The position numbers and the translations under genes are program-made. A model generated the notes under the pieces. That model had not been told where the DNA came from and ran no database searches. It worked only from the letters and a program-made list of their open reading frames with translations. From Aliishimia sp963678085 (GTDB taxonomy: Bacteria; Pseudomonadota; Alphaproteobacteria; Rhodobacterales; Rhodobacteraceae): DNA of 64,000 nt. Position 1 is the first letter of the stretch; each line of letters starts with the position of its first letter. The stretch spans positions 3,286,001-3,350,000 of the forward strand of contig OY782680.1 of assembly GCA_963678085.1 (NCBI GenBank). The letters are read 5' to 3'. Below are positions 44,103 to 51,937 of this stretch, piece by piece.

Positions 44103-44891
44103 TCACGTGCGATGCGCAGAGGCGAACGCTTCTGCCATCGCTGTATTTTGTATTCTCTGCAAACGTACACCACTGTTGAGTGCAGCCTTCTTTATCCGCG
44201 TCTCGAAGTATCTTTTGAACGGAAGGTTCTCTGAAAACTCGTTCGGCCTTGTGTTGTAGGCATACATTTTTCCGACCACAGCCGCTACCCAGTCTGAAAA
44301 CTGGAGTGTCTGATATAAATCACTCTCGGCATGAAACAAGGGTTCAACAAGCGCCTTTCGATTCGAGCCAAACATCTCAATGGCACTTGTTTTGACCATT
44401 TCTTTTCGGTTTGAGTGATAATCCAAACAGAGCATGAATTGAGCATCTTGCTTGGCGCAAAATGTATCAATTCGTTTGATAGCTTCCCTAAGCGTCGATT
44501 GATAGAGTTTGGTAGAATTGTGTGTCTCTGGGCTACTTTTTTTCTCAGATCCGACGTAAAATAGGTAACCATTGTGTCGTTCATATATTGCATTTATCAA
44601 TCTATTGAATGACTTACGAATTTCAGGAACACGCTCTATTTTGGAAGCTCTGAAAAAATCGCTTCCCTTTTTCTCCCATCGAGCGGCAGGCTTGCGTGAA
44701 CAAGATATTTCTCTCTCAAAGAGACGTTGTTTCAACTTGAAGAAACCAGTCGAAAAATATCTTGCTTGATCAGCGGGGATAATGAAACCAGCCAGACCAA
44801 AAACCGGGCTTGTTTTGTAAGAGCTATGAGTGCGACTAACATACGGGCCATCGTGGCCGAACTCATCCAAATAAGCGATAAAATATCTCAT
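44103..44891 (-). CDS. DUF3800 protein in an AT-rich patch (likely acquired)
   Basis: 262 residues starting MRYFIAYLDEFGHDGPYVSR, the DUF3800 signature (YLDESG-like, here DEFG), followed by FGLAGFIIPADQARYF and a C-terminal SDWVAAVVGKMYAYNT. The family has an RNase H-like fold prediction and is common in phages and accessory islands; function unknown. The gene and the 249 bases behind it are clearly AT-richer than the neighbours and use AT-rich codons, so it was probably transferred. Convergent with ettA, with a 6-base gap. Confidence 0.8.
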   Translation of the reverse strand: MRYFIAYLDEFGHDGPYVSRTHSSYKTSPVFGLAGFIIPADQARYFSTGFFKLKQRLFEREISCSRKPAARWEKKGSDFFRASKIERVPEIRKSFNRLINAIYERHNGYLFYVGSEKKSSPETHNSTKLYQSTLREAIKRIDTFCAKQDAQFMLCLDYHSNRKEMVKTSAIEMFGSNRKALVEPLFHAESDLYQTLQFSDWVAAVVGKMYAYNTRPNEFSENLPFKRYFETRIKKAALNSGVRLQRIQNTAMAEAFASAHRT

Positions 44892-44914
44892 CTTTGAGTT
44901 GTACAAGCACGAAA

Positions 44915-44936
44915 GCCCACGCACAAGTACGTGGGC
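44915..44936 (-). terminator. Hairpin GCCCACG...CGTGGGC downstream of xthA (candidate terminator)
   Basis: Perfect 7-base arms around an 8-base loop; on the minus strand a short T run (TTTCG) follows. It lies ~200 bases past the xthA stop and ~24 bases before the DUF3800 start. Confidence 0.35.
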
Positions 44937-45015
44937 CTCGGAAATGGGGCTTATTGCCTAAGCGCCCGGAATGAGAGATGATCCCTCACTCCCACTTTGT
45001 CAACCAAATTAGTTA

Positions 45016-45068
45016 AGTTCGCGTTTATATAGCGGAAACAGTGCGTTGAACATATTATAGCGCGAACT
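45016..45068. repeat. 8-bp inverted repeat AGTTCGCG / CGCGAACT in the AT-rich gap
   Basis: Perfect arms 45016-45023 and 45061-45068 around an AT-rich loop that contains near-repeated TATATAGCG and TATTATAGCG. Could be a regulatory RNA stem or a boundary of the acquired segment. Confidence 0.35.
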
Positions 45069-45140
45069 CGCATCTTAACATTCCTAAGAGGGCACATGCC
45101 CAGATCGCAACGAATCGAATATCTAGTTCAGTTAAAACCC

Positions 45141-45929
45141 TCACACATCAAAGCTCGCAAACACTGGTGCGTGGTCTGACGGCTTTTCCCAGCCTCTGGC
45201 GTCTCTATATACACGCGAGCTATGGGCGGCGTTTGAGATGTCGGGGGTGGCCCAGATGTGGTCTAGGCGGCGACCCTTGTCGGCGGCGCTCCAGTCGCGG
45301 GCGCGGTAGCTCCACCAGGAATAGAGTTGCCCTTCGGGAATATCCTGCCGGGTGATATCCACCCATTTGCCTGCCTCTTGGGTCTCGGCCAGATGCTCGA
45401 CCTCGATGGGCGTATGGCTGACGACTTTCAAAAGCTGCTTATGGCTCCACACATCATCTTCGCGCGGGGCGATATTTAGATCCCCAACCAGAATGGCCTT
45501 TTCGGGGCGCTCTGCGTGGAACCAGTCGCGCATTTCTGTCAAGTAATCGAGCTTCTGGCCGAATTTCACATTCTGCTCACGGTCCGGCACATCGCCCCCG
45601 GCTGGCACGTAGAAATTATGCACCACCACGCCATTTGGCAAGCGCGCGGCGATATGGCGGGCATGGCCGAGCTGGGCGAAATCTTGGCTGCCAACTTCCT
45701 CAAGCGGCAGCCGCGAAAGGATCGCCACGCCGTTATAGCCCTTTTGCCCGCGCGCCACCAAATGCGGATAGCCGAGCGCCGCGAATTGATCGAGCGGGAT
45801 TTTGTCCACGGGGCTTTTGCATTCTTGCAGGCAGAGCACATCCGGGCCCTCTTCGCTAAGGAGCTTTTCTACAAGGGGCGCGCGCAGCCGCACTGAATTG
45901 ATGTTCCAAGTCGCAAGCGTAAAGGCCAT
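45141..45929 (-). CDS. xth: Exodeoxyribonuclease III
   Basis: 262 residues. ATWNINSVRLRAPLVEKLL at the start, LQECKSPVDKIP (metal Glu), GDLNIAPREDDVW, and a terminal SDHAPVFASFDV with the catalytic Asp/His. Acts as AP endonuclease and 3' exonuclease in base-excision repair. It lies 2 bases after the upstream reductase gene, so the two are co-transcribed. Confidence 0.95.
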   Translation of the reverse strand: MAFTLATWNINSVRLRAPLVEKLLSEEGPDVLCLQECKSPVDKIPLDQFAALGYPHLVARGQKGYNGVAILSRLPLEEVGSQDFAQLGHARHIAARLPNGVVVHNFYVPAGGDVPDREQNVKFGQKLDYLTEMRDWFHAERPEKAILVGDLNIAPREDDVWSHKQLLKVVSHTPIEVEHLAETQEAGKWVDITRQDIPEGQLYSWWSYRARDWSAADKGRRLDHIWATPDISNAAHSSRVYRDARGWEKPSDHAPVFASFDV

Positions 45930-45931
45930 AA

Positions 45932-46900
45932 TTATACTCCGTTTGGCGCAAGCAGCACTTTGCCGGACCGCTCGCCTTTCCAGGTATATGCAGCGGCTTC
46001 GCTTATCTCCTCAAGGCTAAAATGCCGATCAATCGGCGCGTAAAGTTCGCCTTTCAGGACCATCTGCGTGAGCGCGCCATAGGTTTTCATGCGCTCTTCT
46101 TTGCTGGCTGTGTTGAACCAATTCATCAGCCAAAAGCCACGCACATTGATATTGCGAAAGATCAGCGCCCCGGCCTCCATCTGGCAGGGCTGGAGCGACA
46201 TGGCTCCGTAATTCACCAGCGTTGCGCCGCGTTCAAGCGTGTCGCTTAGACGGCCAAAAGTTTCACCGGCAACGGCATCAAGGGCCAGATGCATTTTGCT
46301 GCCCGCGATCTCTTTGACTTGTTTTGCCAGGTCGGGACCGTCCACCAGCACATGCTCAGCGCCCAGCTCTTTCAGGCCAGGAATAGCGCTGTCGCGGCGC
46401 ACCACATTCACCAGGTTAATCCCGCGCGCTTTGCACAATTGCACCACATAACCGCCCACACCGGAATTGGCGGCGCTTTGGATCACCCAATCACCGGGCT
46501 GCAAATCCTTGAAATCGCGCAGCAAAAGATAAGCCGTGGCCGGATTCACCAGCAGCATTGAAAGCTGATCGACATCGCCATCGGGCAGCGGCACGAAATG
46601 CCCGGCAGGCGCGACAACTTCGCTGACCCACGTACCCTGCCCCGCTGGCAAGAGAACAAGCGTGCCATGCGCCAGCCCTTCACCTTCGACAACGCGGCCA
46701 ATGCCCTCGTTCCCAGCGGTGGCAGGCAGGGGCGGCTTTACCCCGTAATTGCCGGAAATTTGAATGAGATCGGAGGGGTTGATCGGAGCGCGCACGACCT
46801 CGGCCCGAATTTCGCCTGCGCCAAGGGGCTGCGGCTCCATCTCAAGTGTGTTCAGCACCTCAGCCGGATTACCGAAATTCTCATAGATGACTTTTTTCAT
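45932..46900 (-). CDS. MDR-family reductase, 2-enoyl-thioester reductase-like
   Basis: 322 residues of the zinc-free medium-chain dehydrogenase family. YENFGNPAEVLNTLEMEP at the start and RAPINPSDLIQISGNYGVKPPLPA give the Etr1/MECR pattern (NPSDINQIxGxYP), and the Rossmann loop is ANSGVGGYVVQLCKA. The likely reaction is NADPH reduction of a trans-2-enoyl-CoA or ACP double bond; quinone-reductase-like activity is the alternative. Start ATG 46900 has GAGGGG 5 bases upstream. Likely operon with xth (2-base gap). Confidence 0.82.
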   Translation of the reverse strand: MKKVIYENFGNPAEVLNTLEMEPQPLGAGEIRAEVVRAPINPSDLIQISGNYGVKPPLPATAGNEGIGRVVEGEGLAHGTLVLLPAGQGTWVSEVVAPAGHFVPLPDGDVDQLSMLLVNPATAYLLLRDFKDLQPGDWVIQSAANSGVGGYVVQLCKARGINLVNVVRRDSAIPGLKELGAEHVLVDGPDLAKQVKEIAGSKMHLALDAVAGETFGRLSDTLERGATLVNYGAMSLQPCQMEAGALIFRNINVRGFWLMNWFNTASKEERMKTYGALTQMVLKGELYAPIDRHFSLEEISEAAAYTWKGERSGKVLLAPNGV

Positions 46901-46979
46901 AACGCCCCTCCCAATGGTTTTCGCCACCTTGCCCGGTTTTACTGCGGATCAAAAGCCACAACCCGGCGTCAAGACGTGT

Positions 46980-47014
46980 AAAAAAGACCGGGCGGTGAAA
47001 ATCACGACGCCCGG
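46980..47014 (-). terminator. Rho-independent terminator downstream of the response regulator
   Basis: CCGGGCG (46988-46994) pairs with CGCCCGG (47008-47014), with inner GTGA/TCAC pairing and a GA bulge; on the minus strand the stem is followed by a run of six T (46980-46985 read as A on plus). It ends the transcript of the response-regulator gene ~100 bases past its stop. Confidence 0.75.
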
Positions 47015-47033
47015 CCAAGTCCAACAGGGAGGT

Positions 47034-47055
47034 GCAGAGTATTACCCGACTCTGC
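47034..47055. repeat. Hairpin GCAGAGT...ACTCTGC in the 3' UTR of the response regulator
   Basis: Perfect 7-base arms (47034-47040, 47049-47055) around an 8-base loop, between the response-regulator stop and its terminator. Possibly a transcript-stability stem. Confidence 0.4.
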
Positions 47056-47116
47056 GGCGGGAACGTCTATCTGATAGGAGATTCGAATCCATCTCTCATT
47101 GATCCAAATCAAGTGC

Positions 47117-47803
47117 TTATGCGGCGAGTCGATATCCGCCCGCCTCGGTCACCAACAGACGTGCATTGGACGGGTCCGGCTCGATTTTCTGGCGCAGGCG
47201 GTAAATATGGGTTTCCAACGTGTGCGTCGTCACACCCGCATTATATCCCCAAACCTCATGCAACAGGATCTCGCGCGCCACCACGCCCTCTGAGGAACGA
47301 TAGAGAAATTTGAGAATATTGGTCTCTTTCTCGGTCAGGCGAATCTTTCGGTCATCCTCGGTCACGAGCATCTTGGTGGCGGGTTTGAATGTATAGGGTC
47401 CAAGCTGGAATACTGCATCTTCGGATTGCTCATGCTGGCGAAGCTGCGAGCGAATCCGCGCCAGAAGCACGGGAAACTTGAAAGGCTTGGTCACATAATC
47501 ATTGGCACCCGCATCCAGGCCCAAGATCGTATCCGCATCGCTATCATGGCCGGTCAGCATCACAATCGGGCATTTCACCCCTTGTTTGCGCAAAAGTCTG
47601 CACAGCTCGCGCCCGTCTGTGTCAGGTAACCCAACATCCAAAATCATCAAATCAAACAGCATCTCTTTGGCACGCTCGCAGGCTGCGGCCCCATTACCTG
47701 CCTCGAACACATCAAATTCTTGGGTCATAACAAGCTGTTCGCTCAAGACCTCGCGTAGATCCTCGTCATCATCCACGAGCATTATTTTCCTCAGCTGAGC
47801 CAT
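47117..47803 (-). CDS. OmpR/PhoB-family response regulator (orphan)
   Basis: 228 residues. Receiver domain MLVDDDEDLREVLSEQL with acidic pocket D11-D13, phosphoacceptor D56 in LMILDVGLPDTDG, Thr in VMLTGHDSDAD and Lys in DYVTKPFKFPVLLARI. The C-terminal winged helix contains EVWGYNAGVTTHTLETHIYRLRQKIE. ATG 47803 is chosen for the GGAGG 6 bases upstream. No sensor kinase is adjacent, so the partner is unknown. It is divergent from ribA (144 bases), and a strong terminator lies downstream. Confidence 0.9.
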   Translation of the reverse strand: MAQLRKIMLVDDDEDLREVLSEQLVMTQEFDVFEAGNGAAACERAKEMLFDLMILDVGLPDTDGRELCRLLRKQGVKCPIVMLTGHDSDADTILGLDAGANDYVTKPFKFPVLLARIRSQLRQHEQSEDAVFQLGPYTFKPATKMLVTEDDRKIRLTEKETNILKFLYRSSEGVVAREILLHEVWGYNAGVTTHTLETHIYRLRQKIEPDPSNARLLVTEAGGYRLAA

Positions 47804-47947
47804 AGAACCCTCCGTTTCTTGTAATGCACACATGGGCCAAAGCTCTGCGGCAATCAAGATTTGCAACAAATGGCTCACGCGCTCGTGTGGAACTCCCCCA
47901 GTTTTTGTGGCAAATGTTTCAAAATTGTTGTGAAAGCGGGTCATTTC

Positions 47948-49024
47948 ATGTGTCTTTCCCCTGATATTTTTGAGCTTGCAGCGCGTGCGCGCACGGATTT
48001 GCGCATGGGTGTTCCGATTCTGTTGAAAGGCCCAGAGAGTTATTTGGCTTGCGCGGCGGAGACCCTGACCTCACCGCGTTTTGATGTACTTAAGGCCTTG
48101 GGCGATGCGGCGCTGGTGATCACCCATAGGCGCGCGCAAACGCTTAAGGCGCATGTTTATGACGGGGATATTTCCAGGATCATTCTCCCTGATGAGGCCC
48201 AAGTGCGTCTGGTGCAGTCAATTGCCGACCCGGCCGATGATCTGAATTCACCGATGAAGGGACCGTTTCGCAGCCAGCGCGGCGGAGATACGGCACCCCA
48301 TCGCGCCGCGCTTTTGATGTGCAAAGCGGCGCGCCTTTTGCCCGCTGCGCTTTTGGTGCCTCTGGCGGGGCATCCGGTGCCCGATGATTTGACCGAGCTG
48401 CCTGTTGCTGAGCTGCTTGACGCCTTGGAGCAGACCAGCGGTCTTTCGCCCGTGGTATCCGCGCGCTTGCCTATGTCCGCCTCTGAGGCCGGGCGGCTGC
48501 ATGTGTTTCGCCCCGCCGATGGATCCGAAGAGCATTATGCCGTTGAAATCGGAACGCCGGACCGCAGTGCCCCGGTGCTTTCGCGGCTGCATTCGGCCTG
48601 CTTTACCGGGGATGTGCTGGGCTCTCTCAAATGCGATTGCGGCCCGCAGCTGCATGGCGCGCTGGCGCAGATGGGGGCGGAGGGCGCTGGTATTTTACTC
48701 TATCTCAACCAAGAGGGGCGCGGCATTGGGCTGGCGAACAAAATGCGGGCCTATTCTCTGCAAGATCAAGGCTTTGACACGGTTGAAGCCAATCACCGCC
48801 TGGGCTTTGAAGATGATGAGCGCAATTTCCGGCTTGGGGCAGATATCCTGTTGCAGATGGGGGTCAGCTCGGTTCGGCTCTTGACCAATAACCCCGCGAA
48901 GGTTGCGATGATGGAAAGCTGCGGCGTCACGGTGGCTGAGCGCGTCCCGCTTAAGGTCGGACAAACACCGCAAAATGCAGGCTATCTAGCGACCAAAGCG
49001 GCCAAATCAGGGCACCTGCTGTGA
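47948..49024 (+). CDS. ribA: GTP cyclohydrolase II
   Basis: First step of riboflavin biosynthesis. 358 residues. The C-terminal half (~165-358) is the catalytic domain: zinc-binding Cys in HSACFTGDVLGSLKCDCGPQL, GTP site in NQEGRGIGLANKMRAYSLQDQG and LLTNNPAKV. The N-terminal ~160 residues are a family-specific extension of the alphaproteobacterial RibA type without the DHBP-synthase acidic motif that I can see. Start ATG 47948; upstream in-frame sequence is the regulator leader. The stop overlaps the next gene's GTG. Confidence 0.93.
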   Translation: MCLSPDIFELAARARTDLRMGVPILLKGPESYLACAAETLTSPRFDVLKALGDAALVITHRRAQTLKAHVYDGDISRIILPDEAQVRLVQSIADPADDLNSPMKGPFRSQRGGDTAPHRAALLMCKAARLLPAALLVPLAGHPVPDDLTELPVAELLDALEQTSGLSPVVSARLPMSASEAGRLHVFRPADGSEEHYAVEIGTPDRSAPVLSRLHSACFTGDVLGSLKCDCGPQLHGALAQMGAEGAGILLYLNQEGRGIGLANKMRAYSLQDQGFDTVEANHRLGFEDDERNFRLGADILLQMGVSSVRLLTNNPAKVAMMESCGVTVAERVPLKVGQTPQNAGYLATKAAKSGHLL

Positions 49025-49515
49025 CGCCTCAGGATATGGTTTTGACCCCTCGGGGTCTGCGTTTTCAGGGGCGGTATTTTCCGTGCGCCATTGGCAAGGG
49101 CAGCATTCGCTCAGATAAACAAGAGGGCGATGGCGCAACGCCGCGCGGGGTGCACCGGATTGTAGGCATGCTCTATCGGCCCGACCGCACGGCACGACCC
49201 ACGACTTGGGCGCAGCCGATTGGGCCTCGGGATCTGTGGTCAGATGATCCAAATGACGCGCAGTATAATAAGATGGTCACGGCCCCCTACGTCCCCAGCC
49301 ACGAAAAGCTGCGCCGCGCAGATCCGCTCTATGATTTGATTCTGCTGACCGATTGGAACTGGCCCGATTCGGAAAAGGGACGGGGCTCCGCGATTTTCAT
49401 GCATCAATGGCGCAGGCCGGGATATCCAACCGAGGGCTGCGTGGCTCTGCGCCGGGATCATTTGCACTGGGTGGCACGCAGAATCGGGTTTGGCACGCGG
49501 CTTATTGTGGCTTAA
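49021..49515 (+). CDS. L,D-transpeptidase (YkuD) family protein
   Basis: 164 residues. The YkuD active-site motif is at HQWRRPGYPTEGCVALRRDHL (~131-151), with catalytic-type His and Cys. GTG 49021 overlaps the ribA TGA, so translation is coupled. There is no signal peptide or SH3/LysM domain, which is unusual for a wall enzyme; the short, cytosolic-looking form may be exported differently or act elsewhere. It overlaps the convergent yggS by 14 bases. Confidence 0.85.
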   Translation: MTPQDMVLTPRGLRFQGRYFPCAIGKGSIRSDKQEGDGATPRGVHRIVGMLYRPDRTARPTTWAQPIGPRDLWSDDPNDAQYNKMVTAPYVPSHEKLRRADPLYDLILLTDWNWPDSEKGRGSAIFMHQWRRPGYPTEGCVALRRDHLHWVARRIGFGTRLIVA

Positions 49516-50158
49516 CCCGCTCTCCAAAGATGGCAGAACCGACGCGGATATGCGTGGCTCCGAGCGCAATGGCACGTTCAAAATCAGCGCTCATGCCCAT
49601 CGACAGCCCCGCAAGGCCGTTGCGCGCAGCGATTTTGGCGAGCAAAGCAAAATGCAAGCTGGGCTCTTCATCAACGGGCGGAATGCACATCAAGCCCTGC
49701 ACTGGTAAATCCATCGCGCGGCACTCTTTCACAAAGCCATCCGTACACTCGGGCAAAATCCCGGCCTTTTGTGGCTCTTCGCCTGTGTTCACCTGGATGA
49801 AGAGATCCGGGCAAGCACTGGTTTCTTGGGCGATGCGCGCAATGCTGGTAGCAAGTTTTGCACGATCAACGGAATGGATCGCGTCCGCAATCTCCATCGC
49901 CGCGCGGGTTTTGTTGGTTTGCAAGGGGCCAATCAGATGCAGCTCAATCCCGTCAAAACGGGCACGAAAATCAGGCCACTTACCCTGCGCCTCTTGCACT
50001 TTGTTTTCACCAAAAACGCGATGCCCTGCCTCTAGTACCGCCTCAACCCGATCATTGGGCTGCACCTTGCTCACCGCGATCAGTTTCACTGCCCCAGGGG
50101 TGCGCCCCGCTTTTTCCGTCGCTGCGGCAACCTGAGCAGAAATTTCGACGAGCCCCAT
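49502..50158 (-). CDS. YggS-family PLP-binding protein
   Basis: 218 residues of the alanine-racemase N-terminal fold without the racemase C-terminal domain. The PLP Lys is in KLIAVSKVQPND, and FGENKVQEAQ, LHLIGPLQTNKTRAA, VNTGEEPQKAG and LSMGMSADFERAIALGATHIRVGSAIFG are all present. YggS proteins hold and balance pyridoxal phosphate in the cell. ATG 50158 is preferred to 50161 because GGAGG would be only 2 bases before the latter. Confidence 0.93.
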   Translation of the reverse strand: MGLVEISAQVAAATEKAGRTPGAVKLIAVSKVQPNDRVEAVLEAGHRVFGENKVQEAQGKWPDFRARFDGIELHLIGPLQTNKTRAAMEIADAIHSVDRAKLATSIARIAQETSACPDLFIQVNTGEEPQKAGILPECTDGFVKECRAMDLPVQGLMCIPPVDEEPSLHFALLAKIAARNGLAGLSMGMSADFERAIALGATHIRVGSAIFGERVKPQ

Positions 50159-50173
50159 CATAACCTCCCAAAA

Positions 50174-50202
50174 GAAAAAGGGCGGCGCAAGCGCACCGCC
50201 CC
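50174..50202 (-). terminator. Rho-independent terminator of the porin gene
   Basis: On the minus strand GGGCGGTGCGC, TTGCGCCGCCC forms a strong stem (arms at 50180-50185 and 50196-50201) followed by TTTTTCTTTT. It lies 25 bases past the porin stop and before yggS, so yggS needs its own or read-through transcription. Confidence 0.85.
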
Positions 50203-50226
50203 AAATCGCTCTAGGCGACGCTCAAC

Positions 50227-51174
50227 TTAGAAGTTGAAGCGGATACCCAGGTCGGCTTGTGTCGCGCCGCTGAAACGCTGTGTCAGACCACCGCGAACAG
50301 ATGCACCCCCACCGAGGCCGTGGTTGAAGTCGATACCAAAGCCGGTGTCTGAGCTAGCACCAACGGTGTTGGGGTCATTGGAAGCAACATAGATGCCAAC
50401 ATCTGTGTTTGCGCCAACGTCGAACTGAGCTGCGATAACCGCACGGTCACCGCTGTCACCATTGTCAGCATATGCGAAAGTTACGTCCGCGCTGCCGATG
50501 GAACCGCCTACAGAGACTGTCCAATCAGTGTCGCCTGTGTTGTCGGAGTCCTGAACACCCAAAGCAACTGTCCAGTCGCTGAAGTTGTAGGAAACATGTG
50601 CAGCCAGACGTTGAACATGATTCGCAGGGTCAGGGTCAGATGTGTCATCGGAGTGTGACAAATGCACACCGAAGTCACCGGAGGAGTAGATGAACTCAAT
50701 GCCTTCGCTTCCAGCAGCGCCTGCGCCACCGGAGGAATAAGCATCACCATTTCCACCGTAAGCTACATAGTCATAGCCCAGACCTGTCAAACCAAGGTCG
50801 ATTGGGTACTGACCTGGCATGGATTCCAAAGCGCCCGCGATGTTGCCCATACGCATGGTGAAATCACCAACGGACAGACCAAAGCGCGCCGCGTTCATTG
50901 TGCCGCCAGCATTGCCGTTGTTCACTTCCATACGAACGCGTGCGTGCAGGCTGATGCCGCCATCTGTTTCTGTGGATGCATCGATTTGCAGACGGTAGCG
51001 GCTTGTGTGCTGCAGCTCATCTGCGCGGGTGTCATCATAATGCAGGCCCCAGCGTGCGTAGCCACCAAAAGAGATGTCAGCGTTGCCAGCGGATACGTCT
51101 TGAGCAGCCGCGAATTGTGGAGCTGCGATCGCGCCTGCTACGAGAGCAGTGGATGCAAAGAGAACTTTTTTCAT
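50227..51174 (-). CDS. Outer-membrane porin
   Basis: 315 residues. Signal peptide MKKVLFASTALVAGAIAA...FAAA cleaved before QDVSAG; the mature protein is beta-strand-rich with alternating hydrophobic residues (ISFGGYARWGLHYDD, YRLQIDASTETDGGISLHARV, GVHLSHSDDTSDPDP) and ends in an aromatic RFNF, the signal for barrel insertion. Resembles Rhodobacter-type general porins. It has its own terminator; a long 255-base leader separates it from the divergent DUF3576 gene, so it is probably highly and independently expressed. Confidence 0.9.
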   Translation of the reverse strand: MKKVLFASTALVAGAIAAPQFAAAQDVSAGNADISFGGYARWGLHYDDTRADELQHTSRYRLQIDASTETDGGISLHARVRMEVNNGNAGGTMNAARFGLSVGDFTMRMGNIAGALESMPGQYPIDLGLTGLGYDYVAYGGNGDAYSSGGAGAAGSEGIEFIYSSGDFGVHLSHSDDTSDPDPANHVQRLAAHVSYNFSDWTVALGVQDSDNTGDTDWTVSVGGSIGSADVTFAYADNGDSGDRAVIAAQFDVGANTDVGIYVASNDPNTVGASSDTGFGIDFNHGLGGGASVRGGLTQRFSGATQADLGIRFNF

Positions 51175-51429
51175 TAGTTTTCCCTCGGTTTTCATTTTCC
51201 ACCCCAAACCGGGGAATCCGGTGAGGCTGTGAAAGCTGTTTCCTCCTTTGGCCGCGCCATTGCAAGTCACCTGCGCGGCTATCGGCTTAACTCTGCCGCG
51301 TCTGGTGCAGCTTTGCCACACCGCCCGGCTTCTTAGGAATGCTGCCTCGCCCCTTGCCTGGCCCCTTGCTCGGAGCGCGCAGCTTCGTTACAGATTTGCT
51401 GTGATATTTAGTCAAAGCGAGCCTATCCC
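51175..51429. other. 255-base divergent promoter region of the porin and DUF3576 genes
   Basis: Holds the porin leader (GAGGGAAAACTA before its ATG) and the promoter of the DUF3576-leuS operon. A small direct repeat GCCCCTTGC occurs twice about 12 bases apart near 51349-51370. Nothing else is recognised. Confidence 0.4.
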
Positions 51430-51912
51430 ATGAAACTGATGACCCTGCGTGCGACAACGGCCCTTATTTGCCTTAGCTTGCTGGCTGCCTGTTCCGGGGA
51501 TCGGCAACGGGGCAGCGGAACCGACCCTGATGATCTGCTTTCGGAAAGCCACCCCGATCGGTTGGAGACAAACAACACCATTTGGGATATCTTTAACCGG
51601 AAGTCCAATGAGAACCAGGTTCTGGTGAACCGGTATCTGTGGGCGGCCTCCTTGGAAGTGTTGAATTTTCTGCCGATGCAATCGGTTGATCCTTACACGG
51701 GCGTAATTGTGACGGGCTATGGCACGCCTCCGGGCGGGACGCGGGCCTATCGGGCGACGGTGCTTATTGACGATCCTGCACTTGAGGCGCGGGCGCTCAA
51801 TGTCTCGCTGCAAAGCCGCAATGGCCCGGTCAGCGATGCCACTGCGCGCGCGATTGAGGATGCGATTCTGACGCGCGCCCGGCAGATGCGCGTTGGCGAT
51901 AAGCGATACTAA
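51430..51912 (+). CDS. DUF3576 lipoprotein
   Basis: 160 residues. Signal with lipobox SLLAAC (Cys21), so probably lipid-anchored. Mature part contains NNTIWDIFNRKSNENQVLVNRYLWAASLEVLNF (cited in part: LVNRYLWAASLEVLNFLP) and a C-terminal domain ending ARQMRVGDKRY. DUF3576 genes regularly precede leuS-lptE-holA in alphaproteobacteria, which suggests an envelope role linked to LPS transport. First gene of the operon. Confidence 0.88.
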   Translation: MKLMTLRATTALICLSLLAACSGDRQRGSGTDPDDLLSESHPDRLETNNTIWDIFNRKSNENQVLVNRYLWAASLEVLNFLPMQSVDPYTGVIVTGYGTPPGGTRAYRATVLIDDPALEARALNVSLQSRNGPVSDATARAIEDAILTRARQMRVGDKRY

Positions 51913-51937
51913 AAGCACTTTTTAGGGAACGACGGTC

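Larger units (their letters stand above)
44892..45140. other. AT-rich 249-base non-coding region between DUF3800 and xthA
   Basis: No gene. It contains a 7-base hairpin GCCCACG/CGTGGGC (44915-44936) and, further right, AGTTCGCG (45016-45023) and CGCGAACT (45061-45068) as perfect arms with a 37-base AT-rich loop. The first hairpin, read on the minus strand, is followed by TTTCG and could end the xthA transcript. Confidence 0.45.

Noticed and set aside
47081..47110. tRNA-like T-loop sequence (ATTCGAATCC)
   Set aside because: The stem and loop lengths do not fit a T arm (8-base loop), and no acceptor, D or anticodon arms can be built around it; it is more likely part of the 3' UTR of the response-regulator gene.
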